Below the pieces are notes generated by a model. It did no database searches. It was not told the DNA's origin and saw only the letters and a list, made by a program, of their open reading frames with translations. Shown here one piece after another: positions 42,356 to 51,822 of a DNA stretch of 64,000 nt (its first letter is position 1; each line of letters begins with the position of its first letter). A program made the translations under genes and the position numbers. Source of the stretch: Chryseobacterium sp. (GTDB lineage: Bacteria > Bacteroidota > Bacteroidia > Flavobacteriales > Weeksellaceae); assembly GCF_008014695.1 (NCBI RefSeq), contig NZ_VOXE01000002.1:1-64000 (forward strand), read 5' to 3'.

Positions 42356-43312
42356 TTATCCTTTAAACTGACCCATCGCAATGAATTTCTCCTGCCTTTG
42401 GGTTTCGAGTTCTTTTCCTGTAAATGTTGAGAACGCCTTGATGTTCTGCAAAATAGACGTTTTAAGATGGTCATACGCAACCTGCGGCTCATAATGAGCT
42501 CCACCAAGCGGTTCTTCAATGATCCCGTCGATGAATTTTTCTTTCAGAGCATCCTGCGGTGTGAGTTTCAGAGCATTGGCTGCATCTTCTTTATGATCCC
42601 AGTTTCTCCAGAGGATCGAAGAACAGCTTTCGGGTGCGATCACGGTGTACCAGGTATTTTCCAGCATGTAGACTTTGTTTCCGACACCAATTCCCAAAGC
42701 GCCTCCACTTGCTCCTTCACCAATGATATATACAAAAATCGGCGTTTTGAGCATCGTCATTTCGAAAATATTTCTTGCAATCGCTTCTCCCTGTCCACGT
42801 TCTTCTGCTTCCAGACCAGGATATGCTCCGGGTGTATCGATCAATGAAATAACAGGAATGCTGAATTTTTCTGCAAGTTTCATCAGTCTTAAAGCTTTTC
42901 TGTAACCTTCTGGATTGCTCATTCCGAATCTCCGGTGCTGTCTTTCTTTTGTCGTACGGCCTTTCTGGGTTCCAATGATCATTACCCGTTGCCCGTCAAT
43001 AGTAGCCAATCCGCCGATCATGGCCGGATCATCTGCGAAATTTCGGTCTCCGTGAAGTTCCAGAAAACTCCCTTTATCGGTAATTCCTTTAATGACATCC
43101 AAAGTATAGGGGCGGTCGGGATGACGTGAAAGCTGAACCCTTTGCCAAGGTGTAAGATTTCCGTAGATCTCTTTCTTTTTTTCAACAATTTTATCTTCGA
43201 TTTGGGAGCAGGCCAACTTTACGTCGACACCGCTTTCTTCACCGACCAATGAACAGGTCTGGTACTGATCCATCAGTTCTTTTATCGGCTGCTCAAAACT
43301 TAAATATTCCAT
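42356..43312 (-). CDS. accA: Acetyl-CoA carboxylase carboxyltransferase subunit alpha
   Basis: 318 residues. With AccD it transfers the carboxyl group from carboxybiotin to acetyl-CoA. Signatures: the oxyanion and substrate loops in [20 protein letters not shown] and [20 protein letters not shown], the [10 protein letters not shown] segment near 65, and a C-terminal helix. Own -7 element; accB and accC are 13 kb away, accD is not in the window. Confidence 0.96.
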   Translation of the reverse strand: MEYLSFEQPIKELMDQYQTCSLVGEESGVDVKLACSQIEDKIVEKKKEIYGNLTPWQRVQLSRHPDRPYTLDVIKGITDKGSFLELHGDRNFADDPAMIGGLATIDGQRVMIIGTQKGRTTKERQHRRFGMSNPEGYRKALRLMKLAEKFSIPVISLIDTPGAYPGLEAEERGQGEAIARNIFEMTMLKTPIFVYIIGEGASGGALGIGVGNKVYMLENTWYTVIAPESCSSILWRNWDHKEDAANALKLTPQDALKEKFIDGIIEEPLGGAHYEPQVAYDHLKTSILQNIKAFSTFTGKELETQRQEKFIAMGQFKG

Positions 43313-43335
43313 TTGTATGTAGAGAATTTATCTTT

Positions 43336-43343
43336 CAAATTTA
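43336..43343 (-). promoter_or_regulatory. -7 element TAAATTTG of accA
   Basis: TAAATTTG on the minus strand, 23 bp upstream of the accA ATG. Confidence 0.5.
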
Positions 43344-43360
43344 GTAAAAATAATAGAAAA

Positions 43361-44875
43361 TTACTGAATATTATTCACTGCATTTCTTATCCGTGCTGTA
43401 CTTTCTTCTTTTCCAAGGATTTGCAGAATGTCCGGAACATCCGGTCCTTTCAGTTCGCCTACCAGACTCAGTCTTAAAGGCATCATGACCTTTCCCATAC
43501 CCAAACCTTTCGCTTCGGCAAAATCATGAATGATTTTCTTGAGATTTTCGGAATCAAAAGTCTCAGCTTCGGTTAAAATACCGGCGAAATCGTTTAAAAC
43601 AGACGGAGTATCTTCATTCCAGGCTTTCTTTACCGCTTTTTCATCGTAAAAATTTGGTGTCTCAAAGAAAAAATGGCCGTCGCGGTAAATGTCTTTCACA
43701 AAAGTGGCTCTTTCTCTTACCAAAGACACGATTTTAAGCAGCTGGTCATCAGCAGCACCGTTGAGGTTGATAGCATCTGTAGTTTTCAGTAATGATAAAA
43801 TCTCTTCATCAGTCTTGAATTTCAGATATTCATGATTGAACCATTCCGCTTTTTCTTTGCTGAATCTTGCTCCAGCCTTGTGAACTTTATGCAGATCGAA
43901 TTCATGAACCATCTCATCGAGACTGAGGATTTCGCGGTCGTTCGCGGGACTCCAGCCGAGCAGGGCGACCATGTTGATGAATGCTTCCGGGAGATAACCT
44001 TCTTCGCGGTAGCCTTTTGAGATGTTTCCGGTTTCAGGATCTTTAAAATTCAAAGGGAAAACCGGGAATCCGAACTTGTCGCCGTCTCGTTTGCTCAGTT
44101 TTCCTTTTCCTTCCGGCTTCAGAATCAATGACAGATGCGCAAATTCCGGTTTTTCCCAACCCATTACTTCGTACAGCAGATAATGAAGGCCGAGTGACGG
44201 CAGCCATTCTTCGCCGCGGATGACGTGGGAAATTTCCATTTCGTGGTCATCAACAATATTGGCGAAATGATAAGTCGGCATTCCGTCGTTTTTCACAAGC
44301 ACTTTATCATCTAAAGTATTGGTGTTCACAGAAAATTTCCCGCGGATAATATCTTCCAGATTTAAAGTTCGGTCTACCGGCATTTTGAAACGAACCACAT
44401 AAGGAACTTTATCATCGAGTAGTTGCTGAACTTCTTCATCAGAAAGAGTAAGGGAATTTTTTAAGCGGTTTCGCGTGATGTAGTTGTAAGCGAAAACCTC
44501 CCCGTTCTGGTCGAATTCTTTGCGGATTTCGTCCAGTTCTTCGGCGGTATCGAAAGCGAGATAAGCAAAATCGGTTTTCAGGAATTCAGCGAGATGCCGG
44601 TCGTAAATATCACGTCTTTCAGACTGGCGGTACGGCGCGTATTTTCCACCATGTTTCGGGCTTTCATCAGGAATAATACCACACCATTCGAGTGCCTCCA
44701 TAATATAGTCTTCAGCTCCTTCCACATATCGCGCAGTATCGGTATCTTCAATTCTGAGGACGAAATCGCCTCCCTGATTTTTAGCAAAAAGATAATCATA
44801 CAAAGCGGTTCTTACCCCACCTAAATGTAACGGACCTGTCGGACTCGGCGCAAAACGCACTCTTACTTTACTCAT
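43361..44875 (-). CDS. gltX: Glutamyl-tRNA synthetase
   Basis: 504 residues from ATG 44875 (MSKVRVRFAPSPTGPLHLGG). The ATG at 44899 falls inside the -7 element, so the shorter start is chosen. Class I motifs: HLGG (HIGH type) at about 18-21 and KLSKRDG (KMSKS type) near 265. Normal length for bacterial GluRS. Not in an obvious operon; accA lies 48 bp downstream with its own promoter. Confidence 0.96.
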   Translation of the reverse strand: MSKVRVRFAPSPTGPLHLGGVRTALYDYLFAKNQGGDFVLRIEDTDTARYVEGAEDYIMEALEWCGIIPDESPKHGGKYAPYRQSERRDIYDRHLAEFLKTDFAYLAFDTAEELDEIRKEFDQNGEVFAYNYITRNRLKNSLTLSDEEVQQLLDDKVPYVVRFKMPVDRTLNLEDIIRGKFSVNTNTLDDKVLVKNDGMPTYHFANIVDDHEMEISHVIRGEEWLPSLGLHYLLYEVMGWEKPEFAHLSLILKPEGKGKLSKRDGDKFGFPVFPLNFKDPETGNISKGYREEGYLPEAFINMVALLGWSPANDREILSLDEMVHEFDLHKVHKAGARFSKEKAEWFNHEYLKFKTDEEILSLLKTTDAINLNGAADDQLLKIVSLVRERATFVKDIYRDGHFFFETPNFYDEKAVKKAWNEDTPSVLNDFAGILTEAETFDSENLKKIIHDFAEAKGLGMGKVMMPLRLSLVGELKGPDVPDILQILGKEESTARIRNAVNNIQ

Positions 44876-44896
44876 TCTTCCAAAAAATTTAAGCTG

Positions 44897-44904
44897 CAAA
44901 TTTA
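44897..44904 (-). promoter_or_regulatory. -7 element TAAATTTG of gltX
   Basis: TAAATTTG on the minus strand, 21 bp before ATG 44875; it overlaps the alternative start at 44899. Confidence 0.5.
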
Positions 44905-44944
44905 GGGAAAAATTGAGTTTATACTGAATTTGAGATATTTTATT

Positions 44945-44952
44945 TAGTTTTG
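44945..44952 (+). promoter_or_regulatory. -7 element TAGTTTTG of the cupin gene
   Basis: TAGTTTTG immediately precedes an in-frame ATG at 44954, so transcription would begin at or beyond it; the next ATG (44972) is then the start. Confidence 0.5.
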
Positions 44953-44971
44953 TATGAAATTAGGCAGAAAA

Positions 44972-45319
44972 ATGTTAGAGATTGGAGAACGACCGTGGGG
45001 GAAATATTATGTTCTGGAGGATGAACCGCATTATAAATTAAAAAGAATTGAGGTAAATCCGGGACAGAGACTTTCTTACCAATATCACCATCACCGTCAG
45101 GAATTCTGGACGGTTGTTGAAGGTGAAGCAGTTGTGGTTCTTGATGAAGTGGAGCATATCATTAAATACGGCGAAAGCATTTTTATTCCGCTTGGCGCCA
45201 AACACAGGATTGAAAACAGGACATCGGAACTTTTGGTTTTTGTGGAAGTACAGACCGGTACGTATTTCGGCGAGGATGATATTGTGAGGATTCAGGATGA
45301 TTATAAAAGAGATGAATAA
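44972..45319 (+). CDS. Cupin protein, mannose-6-phosphate isomerase type II C-terminal-like
   Basis: 115 residues (MLEIGERPWGKYYVLEDEP). One cupin domain: HHHRQEFWTVVEGEAVVVLD holds the His and Glu metal ligands, and FIPLGAKHRIENRT the third His. This is the stand-alone form of the PMI domain that follows GDP-mannose pyrophosphorylase in bifunctional enzymes. It probably interconverts mannose-6-P and fructose-6-P, or is a related sugar cupin. It lies tail to tail with the glycosyltransferase operon, which suits a sugar-precursor role. Confidence 0.8.
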   Translation: MLEIGERPWGKYYVLEDEPHYKLKRIEVNPGQRLSYQYHHHRQEFWTVVEGEAVVVLDEVEHIIKYGESIFIPLGAKHRIENRTSELLVFVEVQTGTYFGEDDIVRIQDDYKRDE

Positions 45320-45341
45320 TCATCTTCACGTCTTTTAAATA

Positions 45342-46220
45342 TCAGAACTTCAACAGTCTGTTTAAAAACGAATAGAGACCGCGTTTACGATGACTTTTAA
45401 GCCCGTTTGTACGCCAGTCAGTTCTCTTCAGGGTATCATTTTCAAAAATATGCTGATTTTTAAGGACCAGCTTGATTCTTTTCTCCTTTTCTTTTTCCGA
45501 AAGCAGAATTTCATTATTGAAAGATGACAATTGATTGTAATGATTCAGATGCAGCACCAGTTCATCATCAACGAACCTAATCTGCATTTTTTTAAGTTTA
45601 ATACGAAACAGAAATTCATTATCATCGTAGCCTACGCCGTGGGCATATTTTTCATCAAAACCTCCCAAATCATAAAGATCTACCCGTGAAATGGCTGTGC
45701 AGAAATGATAGGCAACAGGTCGTATTACTGAATGATTATACCAGCTGTTGGTGCCGTCCTTTATATTTGGTCCGTTATTCTCAGCAATGATCTGTTTTAT
45801 TTTCTCTGGATTTTCGAGATAATGATCAATTCGGTCAGTCGGTTCACGATCCAGGGAATAACAGGCAAAACTTAAATATAGATTTTCTTTAATATGGTCC
45901 TCAACGTACTTTAAAATATTTCCGAAATGTAAACATTCCGGATTCTGTATGATGATCGTATCGCCGGTAGCTTGTAAAAAGCCAATGTTAAAAGGGATGC
46001 AAGAATTTTTGTACCATTTGTTCTTTTTCTCGAGCCGCACTACCTTCAGAAAAGGAAAATCTGAACAAAGATCTTCAAGTCTTTCATCTTCATTGCTTCC
46101 ATCATCCACAGCAATCACTTCTGCAGTAATATCGTGCGCAAGAATTTGCTTTTGAATGCTTTCCAGGGTTTTTATAAAAAGCTTCTTTCGGTTATAATAT
46201 GCGGTAACAATTGAAATCAT
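45342..46220 (-). CDS. Glycosyltransferase family 2 (operon gene 5)
   Basis: 292 residues. GT-A fold: ISIVTAYYNRKKLFIKTLES, VIAVDDGSNEDERLEDL (nucleotide site), a late DxD-equivalent region (IIIQNPECLHFGN, where QNPE replaces the usual DxD), and GGFDEKYAHGVGYDDNEF (catalytic acid zone). Cytoplasmic; donor and acceptor unknown. Last of five genes linked by ATGA overlaps. The missing acidic DxD makes this the most atypical of the three GT2 enzymes. Confidence 0.85.
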   Translation of the reverse strand: MISIVTAYYNRKKLFIKTLESIQKQILAHDITAEVIAVDDGSNEDERLEDLCSDFPFLKVVRLEKKNKWYKNSCIPFNIGFLQATGDTIIIQNPECLHFGNILKYVEDHIKENLYLSFACYSLDREPTDRIDHYLENPEKIKQIIAENNGPNIKDGTNSWYNHSVIRPVAYHFCTAISRVDLYDLGGFDEKYAHGVGYDDNEFLFRIKLKKMQIRFVDDELVLHLNHYNQLSSFNNEILLSEKEKEKRIKLVLKNQHIFENDTLKRTDWRTNGLKSHRKRGLYSFLNRLLKF

Positions 46221-47062
46221 TGTTTCAGATTTGGATATATTGACTGATATTTTTTAGGTTTGAAGCATTTGTAAATCAATTTTCTGTACCAAACGCTGTA
46301 GTATTTTGACCTGTATTTGTGATTTTCGCGCAGCGCTGCAAACAGCCGCTGAAATCCAATACCGTTTTCTTTGTAAAAATTGTAGTGTTTGCTGTAGATT
46401 TTAAAATAATTGTCTCCTAGCAGTTCTGCATCATTTTTGAAACGGTCGGACAGGGATTTTTGCGCATTCTGAATACGGTATAAAAAAAGGAAATCATCAA
46501 TTCTATGCACTTTGCCTCCATTTTCAATGATTGAAATCCAGAGATCCCAGTCTTCAAAAAAAGTTAAATTTTTATCGAAGCCTCCTGCTTTTTCAAAATC
46601 TTCCCGGTAAATCAGCGCAGTAATTGGAATGCAGTTTTCCATAAGAAACGATCTTTTTTCAAATTCCGGAAGCACCCATTCTCCTTCTCTTGCTTCAAAA
46701 TATCTGCCTTTTGAATAGACGATCCTGATCTCTTTATCTGACTGAAGAATTTTTAAAGTACGCTCTATAAAATCCGGCAGAATTTTGTCATCACAGTCTA
46801 AAAAAAGGAGGTAATTTCCGGTAGAATTTCTGACCCCATTATTTCGGGCTTCAGATTGCCCAAGGTTTTGCTGATGAATGATTTTCAGATTTCTCAGTCC
46901 TGACGTTTCCCTTATTTTATCTAAAAAATCAGGATTTGAACCATCGTTCACAATAATGATTTCGGTTTTATGATAGGTCTGATTTTTAATGCATTCCAGG
47001 GTTTCCGAAATATAATTTTCGCAGTGATAATAAGGAATGATTACAGAAACTAAGTCGTTCAT
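46217..47062 (-). CDS. Glycosyltransferase family 2 (operon gene 4)
   Basis: 281 residues. VSVIIPYYHCENYISETLEC at the N-terminus, IIIVNDGSNPDFLDKI, the donor motif LLFLDCDDKILPDF (DxDD), and 'AGGFDKNLTFFEDWDLWI' with the ED of the catalytic base. A typical inverting GT2. ATGA overlaps at both ends (46217-46220 and 47059-47062). Confidence 0.9.
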   Translation of the reverse strand: MNDLVSVIIPYYHCENYISETLECIKNQTYHKTEIIIVNDGSNPDFLDKIRETSGLRNLKIIHQQNLGQSEARNNGVRNSTGNYLLFLDCDDKILPDFIERTLKILQSDKEIRIVYSKGRYFEAREGEWVLPEFEKRSFLMENCIPITALIYREDFEKAGGFDKNLTFFEDWDLWISIIENGGKVHRIDDFLFLYRIQNAQKSLSDRFKNDAELLGDNYFKIYSKHYNFYKENGIGFQRLFAALRENHKYRSKYYSVWYRKLIYKCFKPKKYQSIYPNLKQ

Positions 47063-48060
47063 AGGGATGCAGATGTTATGGTATAATACCAGTTGCTGAA
47101 AGAATATTCTTTCCTGATGCTTTCACTGATGGGTTCATAAGGCGAACTGATGAATCGCTCAAGTTCAGAAGACGGATCTAATCCCAGAATAAAAATGTTT
47201 TCAGGACGATAAAAAGGGTAATTCATTACCGATTCGTTATCCGTGATGATTTTCTTTTCATATTTCAAAGCTTCGAAAAACCTGAACGAAAGACCATTAT
47301 GGTCTTTTAGTTTAAGATCGAGCAGTGTTTTGCTTTGCTTCACCAATTCTAAATTTTCAGGATAATCTATAATTTGCGAGGAAAATTCTATTCCTTCGGA
47401 GGAGTGCTGTTTGCTTATTTTTTTATCAAATGAAATAAGCAGAATCTTCGATTTAAGGTGTATTTTGCGCAGCGAATCTCTTATTGCCAGCAATTTAGAA
47501 AATCTTTCCTGCATATAGGTTCCGATGTATAAAACATCATAGTTTACATGGTTTTTTTTATAATCTTCCGGGTAATCAAAATAAAAATTGGGTAAGAAAA
47601 AGATGTTTTTTTCTTCATCTGCATCAGCTTTATCGAAAACGAAAAAACGGCTAAACAGAGCTATTTTCTCTGCAATTTCAGGATTTCTTTTCAGCCCGTC
47701 CCAATGATAACCGGTTAGGTTTTCGGTATGTTTAGACAGTTCAGCAATAAAATGCGTTTCGAAATACTCGGCGTTAATGACCAGGATGTTTTCATAAGTA
47801 CCCAATTTGCTGAGAGAAAGCATCAGCGATTCGGTACGGTGCTGTTCCTGCAAATTTCTCTTGTAATTTTTGTTATTAAAAAATTTCTTCAGTACAAAAC
47901 TTTTAACTTTCTGGCCCAAATTTGCATATCTGAATGGTGTTGCATCACCGTAAAATAAAACATCAGCGTCCACCTGAAGATATTGGAGGTTTTTCACCAT
48001 CATTTCTCCAAGACCCACAAAATTATGCATGACCAGCAGCAAAGGTTTTGTAGTTTTCAA
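47059..48060 (-). CDS. RfaS-like putative glycosyltransferase (operon gene 3)
   Basis: 333 residues, cytoplasmic. Paralogue of the gene at 48968: shared 'ILVINAEYF', 'YDVLYIGTYMQERFSKLLAI' and the C-terminal hallmark 'GLSFRFFEALKYEKKIITDN' then FYRPENIFIL. Resembles LPS-core RfaS-like/CgeB-like proteins of the GT-B type, in which the C-terminal segment binds donor. Specific activity unknown. ATGA overlap on both sides. Confidence 0.72.
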   Translation of the reverse strand: MKTTKPLLLVMHNFVGLGEMMVKNLQYLQVDADVLFYGDATPFRYANLGQKVKSFVLKKFFNNKNYKRNLQEQHRTESLMLSLSKLGTYENILVINAEYFETHFIAELSKHTENLTGYHWDGLKRNPEIAEKIALFSRFFVFDKADADEEKNIFFLPNFYFDYPEDYKKNHVNYDVLYIGTYMQERFSKLLAIRDSLRKIHLKSKILLISFDKKISKQHSSEGIEFSSQIIDYPENLELVKQSKTLLDLKLKDHNGLSFRFFEALKYEKKIITDNESVMNYPFYRPENIFILGLDPSSELERFISSPYEPISESIRKEYSFSNWYYTITSASL

Positions 48061-48971
48061 ATCTTACCGGATATTTTATAGAAGGAATACATTAAAAAAA
48101 ACTTGTTTCTGGCAATATCAGTGAGTTTTTGGCTTTTGTCATTGATTGCCTTTACGTAATAATTGAAAAATGACTTATGTTCTTCGGGCCTGAAGTGTTC
48201 GATATGAATTAACTTCCTCTTTATTTTTTTTAAAACTGAGAAAATAAGATCTGAATTCATTTTTTCCGGCGGCAGATTGATCTTCTCTAAGCTTCTGCTC
48301 AGTTCATCTTCGGAGAGACTTACGGAACCAACCTGTTGACTGTCGTGAATTCTGTACCTAATGAGTTTTTCGTCTAAAAAGTGTAATTTATTTTTACTCA
48401 CAGCATTCAGAGCAATCCATTCATCATGATGAAAGAGCTCTTCCGGCGGAAAAGGGACTATTTCTCTCATAAATTCTTTTCGGAATGCCATTGTAGCGCC
48501 GGTGCAGAAATTCTGATAAAAAAACAGTATTTCCTTTATACTGGCAACTGACTTGGAAGGAATGTCCCAAACTGAAAACTGAGTATATGAATTTTTTTCG
48601 CTGATTATTTCTGCATTTGTAGCAATCACTTCTGTCTGCCGAGCTGATTGAAAAAGAGCAACCATTTTTTCCACTTTTTCGGGCAGCCATTCATCATCCT
48701 GATCCGAAAGAAAAATGATGTCATTTTCACAAAGCGAAATGGCTTTCTCGAAATTTTTTACGCTCCGGAGATTTTTTTCATTCTGATAAATTCTGAAAAC
48801 TGAAGGATTTTTTTCTTTATATGAATTTAATATCGATATAGTTGCATCGGTAGATCCGTCATCGCACACCACAATTTCATCAACAGCCAGAGTTTGACTG
48901 AGAATCGAATCGAGCTGGATGCCGAGATATTTTTCTCCGTTATAGGTGCAGAGGGCGACTGATGTTTTCAT
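48057..48971 (-). CDS. Glycosyltransferase family 2 (operon gene 2)
   Basis: 304 residues from ATG 48971 (MKTSVALCTYNGEKYLGIQL), which overlaps the upstream stop as ATGA; the ATG at 49001 lies inside the previous gene. IVVCDDGSTDATISILNSYK, donor motif IIFLSDQDDEWLPEKVEKM (SDQDD as in rhamnosyl/galactosyl transferases), and 'TGATMAFRKEF' near 170. Typical of dTDP-rhamnose-type GT2 enzymes, though donor is not certain. Confidence 0.9.
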   Translation of the reverse strand: MKTSVALCTYNGEKYLGIQLDSILSQTLAVDEIVVCDDGSTDATISILNSYKEKNPSVFRIYQNEKNLRSVKNFEKAISLCENDIIFLSDQDDEWLPEKVEKMVALFQSARQTEVIATNAEIISEKNSYTQFSVWDIPSKSVASIKEILFFYQNFCTGATMAFRKEFMREIVPFPPEELFHHDEWIALNAVSKNKLHFLDEKLIRYRIHDSQQVGSVSLSEDELSRSLEKINLPPEKMNSDLIFSVLKKIKRKLIHIEHFRPEEHKSFFNYYVKAINDKSQKLTDIARNKFFLMYSFYKISGKI

Positions 48972-49933
48972 AAAGATAACCGGAAAACGGTGTTGACCCA
49001 ATTTTCCAAAGTGTATTTTCTGTAAATTTCTTCCGGAATGGTTTCGTAATCCGTTTCAAAAAAAGTTTTTTCTAAATTACTTAAATCTTCATTCAGCACC
49101 AAAATATTGTTGGGATTATAAAAATCATAGTGCTTAACGTATTGGTTCGCAGTAATGATTTTTCGGTTCAGAGCCATCGCTTCAAAGATCCGGAAACTTA
49201 GACCCGACTGATGTTCCCGCACCAGATCCAGAATGACTTTGGACGTTTCGTAGTATTTCGGAATTTCAGAATGCGGAATTCTTTTCGAAGTAAAAACAAA
49301 GTTGCTGTTCTCTTCATTAAAAGGAAGGTTTTTCTTCCAGGTTTTTTTTCCGACGATGACAAAACGGCTTTTCAGGCCAAAAGCGTCCATTTTTTTGCTG
49401 ATGTCGTAAAGCAGATTAATCCTTTCATCATAAGAACCGAGGTAGAAAAGGTCATATTTGATGTGCTGCGGATCAGGATGTTTCTGCGCCAGATAATTGT
49501 AGTTGCTGGTTTCCTTAAAACCGTATTTTTCAATGTCTTTCTTGTCGAAGGAGAATACGGAATCAAAAAGATCAATCACTTTATCAACTGGGTTTCTCAA
49601 AGTGCTGTCGTACAGATACGCGATGTATTCATCGGTAAATTTCCTGATTTCCAGATGGTATTTCCTTCCAATCGCTTCAGGGTTAATGACGAGAATTTTA
49701 TCCTGTTTGCCTAATTTTTTCAGTTTTTCGAGGATGAGTTCCTGCCGGTTGATGTTTTTCAGATTTTTTTTGAGGAAAATTTTAGACATAGCATTTTTCA
49801 CGCGCGCGCCTGAATTTCGGTGTTTGTATGCCCCAATATTAATATGGTGAGCCTCGATGCCTTTTTTCCGCAGCGTTTCTACGATATGCTGGTCGTAATT
49901 CCAGAAATCAAAACTGATCAGGCAAATTTTCAT
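48968..49933 (-). CDS. RfaS-like putative glycosyltransferase (operon gene 1)
   Basis: 321 residues, first gene of the glycan operon. 'KILVINPEAIGRKYHLEI', YDLFYLGSYDERINLLYDIS and GLSFRIFEAMALNRKIITAN with 'HYDFYNPNNILVLN' parallel the gene at 47059. Same GT-B-like, RfaS-like family. A -7 element TACTTTTG ends 5 bp before the ATG, so the operon mRNA may be almost leaderless. Confidence 0.72.
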   Translation of the reverse strand: MKICLISFDFWNYDQHIVETLRKKGIEAHHINIGAYKHRNSGARVKNAMSKIFLKKNLKNINRQELILEKLKKLGKQDKILVINPEAIGRKYHLEIRKFTDEYIAYLYDSTLRNPVDKVIDLFDSVFSFDKKDIEKYGFKETSNYNYLAQKHPDPQHIKYDLFYLGSYDERINLLYDISKKMDAFGLKSRFVIVGKKTWKKNLPFNEENSNFVFTSKRIPHSEIPKYYETSKVILDLVREHQSGLSFRIFEAMALNRKIITANQYVKHYDFYNPNNILVLNEDLSNLEKTFFETDYETIPEEIYRKYTLENWVNTVFRLSL

Positions 49934-49938
49934 GAGAA

Positions 49939-49975
49939 CAAAAGTAATTATTTGAATCTAATTTTTATATTTTTG
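49939..49975. promoter_or_regulatory. Divergent promoters between glycan operon and GT4 gene
   Basis: Minus-strand TACTTTTG (49939-49946) serves the five-gene operon. Plus-strand TATTTTTG (49968-49975) serves the GT4 gene. Only 21 bp separate them, so each polymerase's -33 contacts fall on or near the other's -7 element. Confidence 0.55.
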
Positions 49976-49992
49976 AAAAAGAATAATTGGTG

Positions 49993-51072
49993 ATGAATAA
50001 ATCTGTGCTCGTAGATTGCGAACGAATGAAGTACCCGAATTCTGGCATTGCCAATGTATGCAGATCTTTGGTGAATGGAATTGAAGAGTTGAAATCGGAC
50101 TTTGATATTACTTTTTACGGCCCGGAAGATGAATTGAAAAAAATAAATTCTACTCACCGGATCCTTGATACCAAACCATTACACCGGTTTTTACCTCCAA
50201 AAACTTCTGATTATGCGCTGATTCACGTAACCCATCAGTTGTCGAAATACTTCCATAAAATCAGTCGAAACCAGAAAAAGGTGGTTACGCTTCACGATCT
50301 CAACTTTCTGCATGATGTTTCCAAATCTTCGAAACGGAAAAAATACATCAGAAAAGTACAGCAGAATATCGGCAATGCCGATGCCATTGTCTGTATTTCC
50401 GAATTTGCAAAAAAGGATTTTCTGGCTCAAGCCCGTCTTTTTAAGCTCAAAGAAAATATTTCGGTAGAAGTAGTGCATAACGGGCTGGTTTTCCCAGAAT
50501 TAAGGATCTTCCAGTCAGAAACTTATGGATTTTTGAAATCTAAAAAATATCTTTTGTCGGTCGGAGTATTATTTCCGAAGAAAAATCAGTTGGTGTTACT
50601 TGATTTTCTGGCCAAAACGGATCTTGATCTCGTACTGGTTGCCTCTTCTTCGAAACCGGATTATAAAAACCTTTTTTTAGACAAAATAAAGGAACTCAAA
50701 CTCGAAAAACGAGTTCATATTTTTGAGAATGTAGAAGAAAAGGATAAGTTTTTTCTGCTCCAGAACTGCGAAGCGTATGTTCATCCATCATTGGCAGAAG
50801 GATTTGGTATTCCCCCAATTGAAGCGTTCTATTTCGGGAAACCGGTGTTCCTGAGCAGACTCACGAGTCTGCCGGAAATTGGTGGCGATCTGGCTTTTTA
50901 TTTTGATGATTTTTCCGCTGAAAATATGGTTGCAACATATTCAGATGACATGGAGAATTTTAATAAAAACCGAGAGAATCTAGAAAGAAAATACCGGGAA
51001 AGAGCATTGGGATTCTCCTATCTCCATATGGCCGAAAACTATCTGAACGTATATCAAAAATTGTTAAAATAG
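49993..51072 (+). CDS. Glycosyltransferase family 4-type (GT-B)
   Basis: 359 residues from ATG 49993; the frame stays open to TTG/GTG codons just before it. N-terminal acceptor part includes VDCERMKYPNSGIANVCRSL. C-terminal donor-binding part has LLSVGVLFPKKNQLVLLDFL and AYVHPSLAEGFGIPPIEAFY, the EGFGIPPIEA motif of GT4. Retaining GT-B enzyme, donor unknown. Its 3' end overlaps the polysaccharide deacetylase gene by 9 bp on the other strand. Confidence 0.9.
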   Translation: MNKSVLVDCERMKYPNSGIANVCRSLVNGIEELKSDFDITFYGPEDELKKINSTHRILDTKPLHRFLPPKTSDYALIHVTHQLSKYFHKISRNQKKVVTLHDLNFLHDVSKSSKRKKYIRKVQQNIGNADAIVCISEFAKKDFLAQARLFKLKENISVEVVHNGLVFPELRIFQSETYGFLKSKKYLLSVGVLFPKKNQLVLLDFLAKTDLDLVLVASSSKPDYKNLFLDKIKELKLEKRVHIFENVEEKDKFFLLQNCEAYVHPSLAEGFGIPPIEAFYFGKPVFLSRLTSLPEIGGDLAFYFDDFSAENMVATYSDDMENFNKNRENLERKYRERALGFSYLHMAENYLNVYQKLLK

Positions 51073-51822
51073 CTTCAGTTTCCCCAGAATAAGTTTTCGT
51101 TTAAACTCGGAAAGGGTAGTGGAGTTTTTAATGTCAATCCTGTTCAATGAGTAAGGATTTTTTCGCGGGAAAGCATTGATTTTATTGCCGATTCGCAATG
51201 CGAACTCTATTTTATTTTCTTTCAGTATTTTAAAAAAATCCTTTGTATGAGGGAATCTGCCGTAAGGATACGCCAGGACTTTTGTAAATGGAATTTGATG
51301 TTTTTCTAAAACTTCAATATTTTTCTTAAGATCGGTATCAATTTCTTCATGCGTCAGCTGCTCATAATTCCGGTGGGAATGACTGTGTAGACCTATTTCA
51401 ACTAAATTTTTATCCAGATTTCTGATTTCATCGAAAGTCATGAAAATTCCGTCCCGGTTTTTTCCGATCAACTGAGTCGGAATAAAGATGGTGGCTTTAA
51501 AACCATACTTTTCCAGCAACGGAAGCAGGTATTTTTTGTTATTCAGATACCCGTCATCAAAAGTAATGATGATCTTTTTTTTACAATCTTTTAAATTGTT
51601 CAGTTGGCTGAAAAACAAAGTTTTATAACCGTTTTCTTTTAGCATAGCAAACTGCCTGTCGAGCTTTTCCACCGTTACCGTCAGTTCATTTTCCGCGACA
51701 GGCAAAACATGGTGATACATTAAAATGGGCAGCCGTTTTTCCGGCTTCAGAAAAAGGTAAAGTTTATAGTTGATGACGAGAAAAAGAAGAACGGCCAAAA
51801 ACAGCCATAGCAGAATACTCAT
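51064..51822 (-). CDS. Polysaccharide deacetylase family protein (NodB-like, membrane anchored)
   Basis: 252 residues. N-terminal TM anchor (about 2-24). NodB domain: ILMYHHVLP, IIITFDDGYLNNKKYLLPLL (TFDD motif 1), GLHSHSHRNYEQLTHEEI (H-S/T-xxH motif 2) and LAYPYGRFP (motif 3). Should remove N-acetyl groups from a glycan or act on lipid-linked sugars in the periplasm. Overlaps the WaaE-like GT2 start by 4 bp. Confidence 0.9.
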   Translation of the reverse strand: MSILLWLFLAVLLFLVINYKLYLFLKPEKRLPILMYHHVLPVAENELTVTVEKLDRQFAMLKENGYKTLFFSQLNNLKDCKKKIIITFDDGYLNNKKYLLPLLEKYGFKATIFIPTQLIGKNRDGIFMTFDEIRNLDKNLVEIGLHSHSHRNYEQLTHEEIDTDLKKNIEVLEKHQIPFTKVLAYPYGRFPHTKDFFKILKENKIEFALRIGNKINAFPRKNPYSLNRIDIKNSTTLSEFKRKLILGKLKLF

